DNA from: an uncultured Muribaculaceae bacterium
GTDB lineage: Bacteria > Bacteroidota > Bacteroidia > Bacteroidales > Muribaculaceae
Assembly (NCBI GenBank): GCA_910585755.1
Contig: CAJUFH010000004.1
Span: 25,094-89,093, forward strand
DNA length: 64,000 bases
Direction of reading: 5' to 3'
The position numbers were made by a program, and so were the translations under genes. Below the pieces are notes generated by a model that saw only the letters and a program-made list of their open reading frames with translations, was not told the DNA's origin and did not search any database. Below, piece by piece: positions 24,360 to 32,801 of this stretch; the first letter of the stretch is position 1; each line of letters starts with the position of its first letter.

Positions 24360-27047
24360 ATGAGATACTTGCTGATACATTTATTCGCATTATGCGCGAC
24401 GCTCTGTTGCTCTGCGGCGGGGCAATCTGTCGTAGTGGAGACACAGGCGGGCGGGGAGCTTGCCGGGCGGCTGGGCGACGATCTGCTGACGGTAGAGGAG
24501 CTGACGGTCCGCGGCCCGGTCAACGCTGCCGACTTCCATACGATGTGGCAGATGACTTCGAACGGTTCGCTTGAAAACCTAAACCTCTCGGGTGCCGATG
24601 TCGAGGGGAAGATTATACCTGCCTATGCCTTTTATAACGGAGGTTTTCGCGAAGGGGGCACACTTCAGGCGGGATACGCGAAGCTGAAAAGCGTCATTCT
24701 CCCTGATGACATTGTGGAAATCGGGGAGGCCGCTTTCAGGTTGGCCGTGAATTTGGGAAGCGTGAATATTCCAAAATCAGTGCGTTCGATAGGAGCCCGG
24801 GCTTTCTCCGAGTGTTTCAGTCTATGCCCGGAAACATTGATACTGCCTGAAGGACTCGTTTCTATCGGCCAAAGCTGTTTCGCTGAATGTGTGAAACTAA
24901 GCCGGGTCGAATTTCCTGCCGGTCTTGAAACTATTGGTAGTCGGGCGTTTCGCCATTCAGGGATAGAAGAGGCCGAATTGCCTGACGGGTTGAGGAATCT
25001 GGCAAGCGAGGCGTTCGCCCAATGTAACCGGCTGACCAAAGTTTCCCTCCCTCGGTCCGGGATGACATTCATCGGGTCCGGGGCGTTTTCTGAAGCTATG
25101 TGCCTGGAGAAATTAGACATTCCCGACGGTATAACCACACTCCAGGCCGAAGTAGTGAATGAATGTCTGTCTCTTCGGGAGTTGGACATTCCGTCCGCTG
25201 TTACTGAAATCGGAGACCGTGCCCTGTATGGCTGCCGTGCGCTCAAGGCTGTTGTTTTGCCCGATAACCTGACCAAAATAGGGTATAGAGCTTTCCGGGG
25301 CTGCTCGAACGTGGCTTCGCTTGATATTCCGGCATCCGTCGTGTCTATGAAAAACGGCTGTTTCGATTTAATGGGTTCGCTAAAAAGGATTAGCTGTCGA
25401 GCTTCGGTGCCTCCGGCATGGGATATTGTAAATCCTTCGTATTCTATTTTTGACGGAAGTGAAGAATCTGCCATGAGGGCTACACCGAAGGATATACCGG
25501 TATATATTCCCGTCGGGACAAAGTCTCTGTACCAGTCGGCTCCCGGATGGAGTGATTTTACAAACTATATTGAGACAGATAATTTCCCATCTGCGGATGT
25601 CGCTGTTGTTGAGCCGGAATATGCTGTAATACAAACCGAAAGGGGCGCCCAGCTCGCTGAAAAGCTTGGCGAGCGTATATATGCGATAGATTCGCTTGTG
25701 GTAAAAGGTCCCTTTAATGAGGATGACGAGGTCACTCTCAGAATCGCGACGCGCGAAGGGCGTTTAAGGGTTTGGAACCTTTCCGAAGCGGAAATTGAGA
25801 ACAAAATGTTTGGTGGAGAGGCTTATTCTATCAGGGATGGCTGGTTATCCCGCGAGAATCCTCCGTATTATGCTCTCATCCCTGTGCGCCGCGTAATGCT
25901 CCCCGATGATATTGAAGTTATCGGTAACGGTGCGTTTTTCTCTTGCGCATACCTCGAAGAAATCAATATCCCTAAGTCTGTCAGGGAAATAGGGAGCCGG
26001 GCCTTCTTCGAGTGTCTGAGCCTGGGTAGAAAGGGACTGACTCTTCCCGAAGGATTGGAGCGGATTTATGAGGAATGTTTCGCAAGGTGTGAGAGTCTGC
26101 GGGAAATTAATCTGCCCTCCTCGCTGAAACGGATTGACGAGCTGGCTTTCTATGAGTCAGGCCTTGAACGGGTCAACTTTTCCGAGGGATTGGAGTATAT
26201 CGGGCAGAATGCCTTTACCCGCTGCCAGTACCTGAAGGAGATTAGTCTGCCTAATTCTTGTCAGACTTTTGAAGGCAGGTATCATTTTGTTATGGATTAC
26301 AGCCTGGAGCGCATATGTCTGCCAAAGGGTCTTAAAGCAGTCCCTCAACATTTCGCCTGGCAATGTAAGTCGTTAAGGGAAGTCGATGTTCCCGAATCAC
26401 TGGAAGTTTTGGGGGCGAGTGCGTTTGAACAATGCACAGCTCTTCAGAAGGTACAACTCCCGGAGGGGCTCAGAGTGATAGAGACAGCGGCCTTTGACCG
26501 ATGTGTCAACATAAGGCGATTGATTCTTCCATCCTCTTTGGAACAGATTGGAGGCGCTTTTGACGATATGCCCGGTCTGAAGGAAATATATTGTAAAGCG
26601 GCAGTTCCTCCAGTCCAGGCTTTCGTTGGGTCCGAATCATGGATTTGGCCGATGTCGCTGGCTACAGGAAGGTCATATTATCAGGTAGATGCTGATTATA
26701 GCACTCCCCGCGACATCCCGGTATATGTGCCGCGGGGGAGCGCGGAGGCGTACCGCGATGCTCCGGGCTGGAACTACTTCACGAACTTCATCGAGACCGA
26801 CGAGTTCCCCGATGCCTCCGTTGAGGAGGCCGTGATGCCGGAGAGCGGGGTTGAAGTCTGCGTCGAGCAGGGACGTATCCTCCTTGTCGGAAACGAGGGC
26901 GCGGCCTCTGACTACGCGGTCTATACGGTTGACGGGCGCCTTGTTGCCTCAGGGCGCGCCGACGGCGGAACGGCGACAATTGACGTCGCCCCCGGCCTGT
27001 ACATCGTGGCCCTCGGCACCAAAACCGCCAAGGTCGCCGTCCCTTGA
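24360..27047 (+). CDS. BspA-like leucine-rich repeat surface protein with T9SS-type C-terminus
   Basis: 895 residues. A signal peptide (MRYLLIHLFALCATLCCSAA) precedes many LRR_5 repeats of the Treponema pallidum/BspA type (for example LPEGLVSIGQSCFAECVKLS, IPKSVRSIGARAFSECFSL). The protein is built from two homologous halves: about residues 20-395 and 410-830 each begin with a 'V..E.GA.LAEKLG' segment and end with 'PRDIPVYVP.G....Y..APGW..FTN(F/Y)IETD.FP'. The last 65 residues (YAVYTVDGRLVASGRADGG then IDVAPGLYIVALGTK) are a type-A T9SS sorting domain. Such proteins are surface adhesins or binding proteins. The final 120 codons are GC-richer than the body. Confidence 0.92.
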   Translation: MRYLLIHLFALCATLCCSAAGQSVVVETQAGGELAGRLGDDLLTVEELTVRGPVNAADFHTMWQMTSNGSLENLNLSGADVEGKIIPAYAFYNGGFREGGTLQAGYAKLKSVILPDDIVEIGEAAFRLAVNLGSVNIPKSVRSIGARAFSECFSLCPETLILPEGLVSIGQSCFAECVKLSRVEFPAGLETIGSRAFRHSGIEEAELPDGLRNLASEAFAQCNRLTKVSLPRSGMTFIGSGAFSEAMCLEKLDIPDGITTLQAEVVNECLSLRELDIPSAVTEIGDRALYGCRALKAVVLPDNLTKIGYRAFRGCSNVASLDIPASVVSMKNGCFDLMGSLKRISCRASVPPAWDIVNPSYSIFDGSEESAMRATPKDIPVYIPVGTKSLYQSAPGWSDFTNYIETDNFPSADVAVVEPEYAVIQTERGAQLAEKLGERIYAIDSLVVKGPFNEDDEVTLRIATREGRLRVWNLSEAEIENKMFGGEAYSIRDGWLSRENPPYYALIPVRRVMLPDDIEVIGNGAFFSCAYLEEINIPKSVREIGSRAFFECLSLGRKGLTLPEGLERIYEECFARCESLREINLPSSLKRIDELAFYESGLERVNFSEGLEYIGQNAFTRCQYLKEISLPNSCQTFEGRYHFVMDYSLERICLPKGLKAVPQHFAWQCKSLREVDVPESLEVLGASAFEQCTALQKVQLPEGLRVIETAAFDRCVNIRRLILPSSLEQIGGAFDDMPGLKEIYCKAAVPPVQAFVGSESWIWPMSLATGRSYYQVDADYSTPRDIPVYVPRGSAEAYRDAPGWNYFTNFIETDEFPDASVEEAVMPESGVEVCVEQGRILLVGNEGAASDYAVYTVDGRLVASGRADGGTATIDVAPGLYIVALGTKTAKVAVP

Positions 27048-27142
27048 TTCCCCCCTGCCACGCGGCAATCTACCACTGCCGACGTCTACTAAGTAATAAT
27101 GCGCCGACATACGCCTTGGGTCGAAGACCCTTAATGTTAGTA

Positions 27143-27181
27143 ACCCCGCCAACCGCCGCCGGAGGCGGCTTATGGCGGGGT
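27143..27181 (+). repeat. REP-like palindrome, copy 1
   Basis: ACCCCGCC..CCGCCGCCGGAGGCGG..GGCGGGGT, a 39-base palindrome with an off-centre CTTAT. Its core is in the same orientation as copy 2 although the flanking arms are inverted. Confidence 0.85.
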
Positions 27182-27829
27182 CTAAATGTCTTAATATCAG
27201 CAGTGGTCGAAAATCTTGCACTTTTACAGCATATTATTGTGCAATGTTATCGACCGTGGGAGGCTGCGAAGTGTGGAGCGTCTTACGTAGCGGACAATTG
27301 GGGTGCCTCGCGCAGAGGTAGACGTAAGGGCTGGAAGCCCGATGGTTAGCGGCAGAGCCGCGGTGTAGTTGTAGCACCGTATCGAGCGGCGGAGCCGCGA
27401 AGGTGCGGTGTTTGTGGTGCGGGGGAGACACGGGCCTCGGAGAGGTCCCGTAATTAAAATGATTTACACACGGATCTCATGGTCGCTTAGCTCCCCACGG
27501 ATGCGACGGATTCCCACTGATTTTCGTTATATGATACAATCAACCAAATCAGGAGAGGGTAAGAATCTGTGTTTATCCGTCGCATCGGTGGATGGCGCTT
27601 TGCGCCATTAGAAATCTGTGTGTCAAACATATCCAATCCTCCTTTATTACCGGACCTCTCCGAGGCCCGTGCCTCCCACCGGACCACAAACACCGCGCCT
27701 CGCCTCTCCGAGGCTCGACACGGTACTACAACTACGATGCGGCTCCGCCGCTCCGTCGCGACGCAACCCCGCGCTAATATCCGTAGGTGTGCAAGATCTT
27801 CGACCTTGCTGTAATTGGCTGACACAGAG

Positions 27830-27868
27830 ACCCCACCAACCGCCGCCGGAGGCGGCTTATGGCGGGGT
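27830..27868 (+). repeat. REP-like palindrome, copy 2
   Basis: Differs from copy 1 by one base (ACCCCACC for ACCCCGCC). Core in direct orientation relative to copy 1, flanks inverted. Confidence 0.85.
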
Positions 27869-27956
27869 TACAAACATACCGGGTCTTCGACCAGGAGGGT
27901 CGCTTTTTACGCTATTTCGGGGAGATTGCGCCCTATCCTTATAGTGGAGTAGGGGA

Positions 27957-28331
27957 TTATTTTGCGGCGAGGACTTCGATTTCGACGAGGACCTGCTTGG
28001 GGAGCTCGCGGACGGCGACGGCGCTGCGGGCGGGGAAGGGTGCGGTGAAGGCTTCGGCATAGACGGCGTTCATGGCGGCGAAGTCGGCCATGTCGGCGAG
28101 ATAGACGGTGGTCTTGACGACGTTATCCATCGTCAGACCGGCGGCCTCGAGGATGGCCTTGACGTTAGCGAGGCTCTGGCGTGTCTGCTCGGTTATGCCG
28201 GCGGGGATTTCGCCTGTCGCGGGGTTGATGGGAATCTGGCCGGAGGCGAACAGGAAGGGGCCGCAGTCGATAGCCTGGCTGTACGGGCCGATGGCGCCGG
28301 GGGCGTTTGTCGTGGCAATCTGGGTTTTCAT
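27957..28331 (-). CDS. ridA: RidA family enamine/imine deaminase
   Basis: 124 residues, the full RidA length. Conserved features are [14 protein letters not shown] near the start, [20 protein letters not shown], the arginine-containing [16 protein letters not shown] at the end (Arg near residue 109), and the [12 protein letters not shown] turn. RidA hydrolyses reactive 2-aminoacrylate and related enamines made by PLP enzymes. The ATG overlaps the yihY stop (ATGA, 28328-28331), so it is coupled with that gene as the last member of a three-gene minus-strand run. Confidence 0.94.
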   Translation of the reverse strand: MKTQIATTNAPGAIGPYSQAIDCGPFLFASGQIPINPATGEIPAGITEQTRQSLANVKAILEAAGLTMDNVVKTTVYLADMADFAAMNAVYAEAFTAPFPARSAVAVRELPKQVLVEIEVLAAK

Positions 28332-29722
28332 GATGGTTTGGATGAGATTAAAGTGTTGATGTTTATGTTTTTAAGTAATATCTTGTCGGCATCTGCCTCC
28401 ATTGCTTTCCCGGCGGCCGCGACGGCGTTGACGAGCTGGCCGAAACGGTCGTCGAAGTCAGGCACGAAGTCATCGGAGCCGTACGCCCGGATTATCCTCA
28501 CGGCGTCGCCGAGAGTGAGGGAGGTTGGGTCGGAGGCTGGGGAGAGGGCTGTCACCTCGTCGCCCGGCGCTCGGACGACGCGCTGCAGCAGCCCGCATGC
28601 GGTAAGTTTCCTGGCCGCGGCGTTGACGAGGGTGATCGGTATGCCGTAGGATTTGGAAATCGACAGCTCGTCGAGGGGAGGCTGGTCGGAGCAGAAGCGG
28701 TTTATGGCGATTGTCAGCACTGCGAGGTCAATTTCCAGGCGGTAGCCGTCGGAGATGCGGCTGATCTTGTCGGAGAAGGCGTACTGGACGATGTTCTGCG
28801 ACGAGTAGCAGAGGACGGCCCCGGAGAGGGTTATGAGCCATACGAGCTGCATCCATATCAGCAGCAGCGGCAGGAAGGCGAAGGAGCCGTAGATCGCATT
28901 GTAGCGCATGACGTAGACCTGGCCGCTGACGAAGAGCCATTGCAGGATGAGGAACCCAGTCCCGGCAAGCGCTCCGGCCATCAGGGCGTTGGCGGGCTTT
29001 ACCTTGGCGTTGGGAATCATCATATATGCGCCGGCGAAGAAGAGCCACACCAGCAGGAGCGACGCCAGGTCGAGGAGGGTGCTGAAGAGCGGGGAGAGGA
29101 ATTTCAGCGGGGTGGCGTTCTGTATGGCGGTCGACATGAATACCGTGATGCCGCTGGCGCATATCATCAGAATCGGCAGAATCAGGAAGATTGCCGTGTA
29201 GTCGGTGATTTTGCGCCACAGGGAGCGCCCGTGGGCCACGCCCCATATCTGGTTGAAGGAGTCCTCGACGGTCGAGAGGAGCGAAATCAGTGTCCAGAGC
29301 AGAAACACGATGCCGACCCCGACGAATATCCCTTCCGAAGCGGTCGCGAGGTAGGAGTCGACGAAGCCGAGAGCCGCCTCCAGAGCCTTACGCTGGGCGG
29401 GGAGGTAGCTCATTAACTGCGACTGTATCAGGTTTTGGAACCCGAACCCCCGGGCGATCGCAAAGAGGAGCGCCAGGGCCGGCACAATAGCGAGCAGTGT
29501 CTGATACGTCAGGCCGCAGGCGCGGTTCTGCAGGTCGCTGTTGAAGAAGGAGCGCACCGAGAGGTTGAGGGTCTTTATGGTGTTGACCTTCCATCCCGAA
29601 CGGGTGTCGCTCCATACGCCCGACGAGACATAATCGTAAATCGCTCTGACCTTTTCGGCCAGGGCAGGGCGCTTGCGGGGCGCTGTCGCGGGGCTCTTCT
29701 CTTTATCGGTGTCGGCGGCCAT
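28328..29722 (-). CDS. YihY/BrkB family membrane protein with C-terminal winged-helix domain
   Basis: 464 residues. The YihY core (residues about 60-330) has [45 protein letters not shown] and six membrane spans, with [20 protein letters not shown] and [20 protein letters not shown]. After the last span a soluble domain of ~120 residues begins at [20 protein letters not shown] and continues [20 protein letters not shown], which looks like an Rrf2-type winged helix-turn-helix. The membrane part is often annotated as ribonuclease BN in error; its transport role is not settled. It is flanked by DUF4293 (23 bases) and ridA (overlap). Confidence 0.88.
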   Translation of the reverse strand: MAADTDKEKSPATAPRKRPALAEKVRAIYDYVSSGVWSDTRSGWKVNTIKTLNLSVRSFFNSDLQNRACGLTYQTLLAIVPALALLFAIARGFGFQNLIQSQLMSYLPAQRKALEAALGFVDSYLATASEGIFVGVGIVFLLWTLISLLSTVEDSFNQIWGVAHGRSLWRKITDYTAIFLILPILMICASGITVFMSTAIQNATPLKFLSPLFSTLLDLASLLLVWLFFAGAYMMIPNAKVKPANALMAGALAGTGFLILQWLFVSGQVYVMRYNAIYGSFAFLPLLLIWMQLVWLITLSGAVLCYSSQNIVQYAFSDKISRISDGYRLEIDLAVLTIAINRFCSDQPPLDELSISKSYGIPITLVNAAARKLTACGLLQRVVRAPGDEVTALSPASDPTSLTLGDAVRIIRAYGSDDFVPDFDDRFGQLVNAVAAAGKAMEADADKILLKNININTLISSKPS

Positions 29723-29745
29723 GGGGGCTTGGGGCGGGGTAGGGG

Positions 29746-30174
29746 TTAACGGAGCCTGTCGGCGGCGCGGAGCAGCTTCTCGTCGCGGCGTATGCCCCGG
29801 TAGGCCATGGCGGAGAATACCAGCGCGCCGATCAGCAGCAGGACAGAGCCGCCGATTTCGACGCGGGCGGCCTCGTCGTGCCCGTTGAGGGCCATGGTCA
29901 GGGTGACGACCGCGACCACACAGATCAGCAGCATCGACAGCAGGGTGACTCTCTTCTGCAGCCTGGTGTTCTTGTAAAGGAATATGGCGATGAAGAGCAG
30001 CACGGCAACCAGGCCGTTTACTATCGCGAGCACGGGGAAGTTGGCCATAGTGAGGTTGGCTGCGGCAAGCTCAGTCGCGGGATTGGAAACTACCGCTACG
30101 GGCACGAAGCAGAAGATTGCCACGAGGATGGCGGCGAACAGCAGCCATACCGACTGCCAGCGTTGGATTACCAT
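29746..30174 (-). CDS. DUF4293 family membrane protein
   Basis: 142 residues starting MVIQRWQSVWLLFAAILVAI, with four predicted membrane spans (about 8-28, 48-66, 76-95, 108-126) and a charged C-terminus. The M-I-Q-R-W-Q-S-(V/I)-(W/Y)-L start is the hallmark of the Bacteroidetes DUF4293 family. Its function is unknown. First gene of a run with yihY and ridA; a -7 box lies 42 bases upstream. Confidence 0.87.
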   Translation of the reverse strand: MVIQRWQSVWLLFAAILVAIFCFVPVAVVSNPATELAAANLTMANFPVLAIVNGLVAVLLFIAIFLYKNTRLQKRVTLLSMLLICVVAVVTLTMALNGHDEAARVEIGGSVLLLIGALVFSAMAYRGIRRDEKLLRAADRLR

Positions 30175-30216
30175 TGTCGTTATTCGTTTTTGTTAGTGAA
30201 AAAGCACTTGGTTTTG

Positions 30217-30224
30217 CAAATTTA
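30217..30224 (-). promoter_or_regulatory. -7 box (TAAATTTG) before DUF4293
   Basis: A perfect TAnnTTTG on the minus strand in the right position for the DUF4293-yihY-ridA transcript; the -33 box is unclear. Confidence 0.45.
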
Positions 30225-30286
30225 ACGATTTTTCCCTTTCCGCGGTTCATTCCGATGTCTGTCAAAAAACGTACGTCGGATTTTAT

Positions 30287-30424
30287 CCCCGGATGGCGAG
30301 GACGATGTCAGAACGGTTCAGATGGTAGGAGCTTGGAGGTGAGGCCGATGGGAGCAATCTGAAGATTGTGACCGAGGCCGACCCTTCAAGCGACGACCCA
30401 TATGGGCCGTTATGACGCGCCCTC
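30287..30424 (-). repeat. Dispersed ~138-bp element, copy C (full length, reversed)
   Basis: The reverse complement begins GAGGGCGCGTCATAACGGCC and ends CGCCATCCGGGG, with the same core as copies A and B. It starts 5 bases after the TPR gene stop. At its CCCGGATGG end it is preceded (plus strand) by TTTTATC and a hairpin TCCGATGT/ACGTCGGA (30252-30280), so again a hairpin plus T-run touches the same end of the element. Confidence 0.9.
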
Positions 30425-30428
30425 ATGT

Positions 30429-32675
30429 TCATTCCATCTCGTAGAGTATGGAATCTGTTATGAGCGGGAGGAGTTTCGGGTCGACCCCGATACGCAGAAG
30501 GGCGGGGGCGTCGCTCCGCATGTCGGCTATGAACCCCTCGACAGCCTCCTGCGCCGCGGCGCTGTCGCCCGACGTGCCGGGCTTGGCGGGGTCGCGGCGG
30601 GCGGTTATGTTCAGCTTGTAGAAGTTCATCGCCTCGCGGAAGCGCCTCTCGGCCAGCGAGAGATGGCCCAGGTTGAGGTAGTCGGCCGGGAGCGGGTCGT
30701 GGTTGGCGATCAGCTTCTCGTAGTATTTCCGGCTCTGCTCTAACTCGCAGCGCATCAGCAGTGCCCATGCCAGGGGGCGGAGTGCCTTGCCGGAACGGGG
30801 GTCGAGGTAGTCGGCCTTGTAGAGGGCGCGCACGGCCTCGTCGTACTCTTCGAGCTGGAGGTGGCAGTGGCCGCGGAGGAGGGCGTTGGAGGCTTTGTCC
30901 GGTTCCGCCGCGTCGAGGCGGTCGAGGACCGCGAGGGCCTCGCGGGCGCGTCCGGCCGCGAGGTAGCCGCGGGCGAGGCGCCGCATGGTCCAGGTGCTCC
31001 CGGAGTTAAGCATGTCGGCCTGCTCGAACATCCTGAGGGCCTCCTCGGCGTTGCCGAGGCGCTGGAGGGCGTGGCCCATCTTCTGATACAGGGCGTCGGA
31101 GGTCTCACCGTCGCGCTCCAGGACGCGGAACGCGGCGAGCGCCTCGGCGAAATATTTGTGGCGGAAATAAAATTCGCCGACAACCCCGAGGGTCGAGCTG
31201 TCGCTGACGTCGGCCGCGACTGCCGGAATCTCAACCAGGCTTATCCCTTCGGCGAAGGGGTTGTAAAATTCCCCCTTGCGGCGGAAGAGGTTGAAGAAGC
31301 GGTAGAGGTTCTGGACCTGCTTGTTAATCATGTTGCGGCGGTCAGCCGACCGGGCGTTAAGCGCCTCGGCCTGGGCCATCGCCATCTGGTCGCCGTGCTG
31401 TTCGAGCTGCGACATCATCAGCGACGCCTGCTGCTCCGGCATGCGGGCGAGCGACAGGACGACGGAATACTTGTCGCTGTCGTTCAGGAACGGCATCGGT
31501 TCGAGGAATCCGGCGAACTTGGCTCCGGGCCCCTCGAACTCCGAGCGGTCGGCGTGGAAGGGCACGAACCAGTTGGCGATTTCGGAAAAGAAGGGGTGGC
31601 TCTTCATCGAGCCGAAGGTGCTCATCATTATGTCGCCCCCCTCCATAGTGATTTCGCTTATTTCGCGCATCTGGTCGGCAAGACCCGACTTCTCGAACAT
31701 CTCCTCCCATTCGGGATTCTCCTCGATACTCTCGAGGTCCAGCTCCTTCAGCGTCCCCTTGCCGAGCTTCTTTTCGAGGTCGGGGCGGAGGCGGAGCATC
31801 GTGGGCATCACCTCGTCGCGCATCTTCGCCGTGATTCTTTCGGTGTCGCGCGTGCGGGCAAGTTCGAGGTACGCGTCGTGGAGGTCGCTTTTCCAGGACG
31901 GGAGCTCGCGGATAGCGGCCAGGCGGTCGCGCAAGCGGTCGTTAAGCCGCCGGCCGCGCCAGCGGTGCATGACGATCAGCATCGCGATCAGCGCCGCCGC
32001 GCCGCGCCGCCCGGAGGGGGCCGCGGCGTATGCCTCCATCAGCAGCTCGAGCTTAGCCGGGTCAAAATATTCGAGCGAGCCGAGCAGCAGCGCGCCCGTC
32101 AGGAGCTCGCCGAAATGGGCCGGGAATACCGGCGACGCGAGCGCGTCGCGGACCGCCAGCGCGTCGGCCGCTCCAAGAGGATGGGTTACCCACAGGCGCA
32201 CGAACAGCCTCCGCTCCATCGCCTCTAACGACGACAGGCCGGCGCGGCGTTTCGCCTCGTCGAAGCCGCGGGAGGCCATGGCGAGCGCCGACGATTCGGA
32301 AGCCGCCTTGGCATACGCTGATATGAGTGCGGCCGGGATCTCGTCGGGGCGCGTGCGCTCGAACCGGAACGTGCTGTAATACAGCGAGGTCTCGTCTGCC
32401 GCGAGATTGTCGCGCTCAAGTATGTCGACAACGTCGAGCACCGTCTCGCCAAGCTCGTCGGCCATCTTGTCGCGCCCCGGGTCGTCGGCACCCCGCGCCG
32501 CGTATGAGAGCATGTAGCGGTAGTTCTCCTCCGCGCGGGCGATGCGGTCCGACGCCTCCCAGCGCATGTTCCCTTCGGCCAGGGAGCGCGTCAGTGAGAA
32601 CGCCTCGCGGAGGCGGCGCTCCGCCACCCTCCGCAGAATCCTGTCTTTTATTTCGGCAAAAATCTGTTTCTTCAT
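30429..32675 (-). CDS. Tetratricopeptide repeat protein, Bacteroidales-specific
   Basis: 748 residues, no signal peptide or membrane span. The N-terminal ~480 residues are helical and without an obvious named domain (for example FLEPMPFLNDSDKYSVVLSL, then ARMPEQQASLMMSQLEQHGD). The C-terminal ~230 residues are TPRs: GVVGEFYFRHKYFAEALAAF, YQKMGHALQRLGNAEEALRM, RLARGYLAAGRAREALAVLD, LRGHCHLQLEEYDEAVRALY. It is probably a cytoplasmic scaffold. I recognise the type from Bacteroidales genomes but no function. It is very GC-rich and stands alone; its start at 32675 follows a -7 box by 65 bases. Confidence 0.85.
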   Translation of the reverse strand: MKKQIFAEIKDRILRRVAERRLREAFSLTRSLAEGNMRWEASDRIARAEENYRYMLSYAARGADDPGRDKMADELGETVLDVVDILERDNLAADETSLYYSTFRFERTRPDEIPAALISAYAKAASESSALAMASRGFDEAKRRAGLSSLEAMERRLFVRLWVTHPLGAADALAVRDALASPVFPAHFGELLTGALLLGSLEYFDPAKLELLMEAYAAAPSGRRGAAALIAMLIVMHRWRGRRLNDRLRDRLAAIRELPSWKSDLHDAYLELARTRDTERITAKMRDEVMPTMLRLRPDLEKKLGKGTLKELDLESIEENPEWEEMFEKSGLADQMREISEITMEGGDIMMSTFGSMKSHPFFSEIANWFVPFHADRSEFEGPGAKFAGFLEPMPFLNDSDKYSVVLSLARMPEQQASLMMSQLEQHGDQMAMAQAEALNARSADRRNMINKQVQNLYRFFNLFRRKGEFYNPFAEGISLVEIPAVAADVSDSSTLGVVGEFYFRHKYFAEALAAFRVLERDGETSDALYQKMGHALQRLGNAEEALRMFEQADMLNSGSTWTMRRLARGYLAAGRAREALAVLDRLDAAEPDKASNALLRGHCHLQLEEYDEAVRALYKADYLDPRSGKALRPLAWALLMRCELEQSRKYYEKLIANHDPLPADYLNLGHLSLAERRFREAMNFYKLNITARRDPAKPGTSGDSAAAQEAVEGFIADMRSDAPALLRIGVDPKLLPLITDSILYEME

Positions 32676-32740
32676 CCAATGAAAGTTTCTGGAACCGCCG
32701 CCGCCCCTCTTCCGCGGCGCCCGGCAATCCGTTCAGACTG

Positions 32741-32748
32741 CAAATATA
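32741..32748 (-). promoter_or_regulatory. -7 box (TATATTTG) before the TPR gene
   Basis: A perfect TAnnTTTG on the minus strand; no clear -33 partner at the usual distance. Confidence 0.45.
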
Positions 32749-32801
32749 ACAAAAATCTTGCCAAACTTTCCTTGAATGGTCAGATAAGAAAAAAGATGAT
32801 T

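Larger units (their letters stand above)
27118..27892. repeat. 775-bp imperfect palindrome made of nested repeats
   Basis: Fills most of the 909-base gap between convergent LRR and ridA genes. The ends are GGGTCGAAGACCC (27118-27130) and GGGTCTTCGACC (27881-27892). Matching arms follow inward: a REP-like core on each side, a ~94-base arm (27365-27458 against 27643-27736), then CGGATGCGACGGAT near the centre (~27500 against ~27575). The left arm has ~100 extra bases, including GGGCTGGAAGCCC and GCGGCAGAGCCGC. Short open frames inside do not look like proteins. The bases on each side (27048-27117, 27893-27956) show nothing. Confidence 0.85.

Noticed and set aside
27487..27825. A 112-codon frame on the minus strand inside the palindrome
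   Set aside because: It runs through inverted-repeat arms and contains no protein-like conservation; treated as repeat sequence.
30861..32228. A 455-codon open frame opposite the TPR gene
   Set aside because: Codon bias of the GC-rich TPR gene suppresses stops on the other strand; the product has no recognisable domain.
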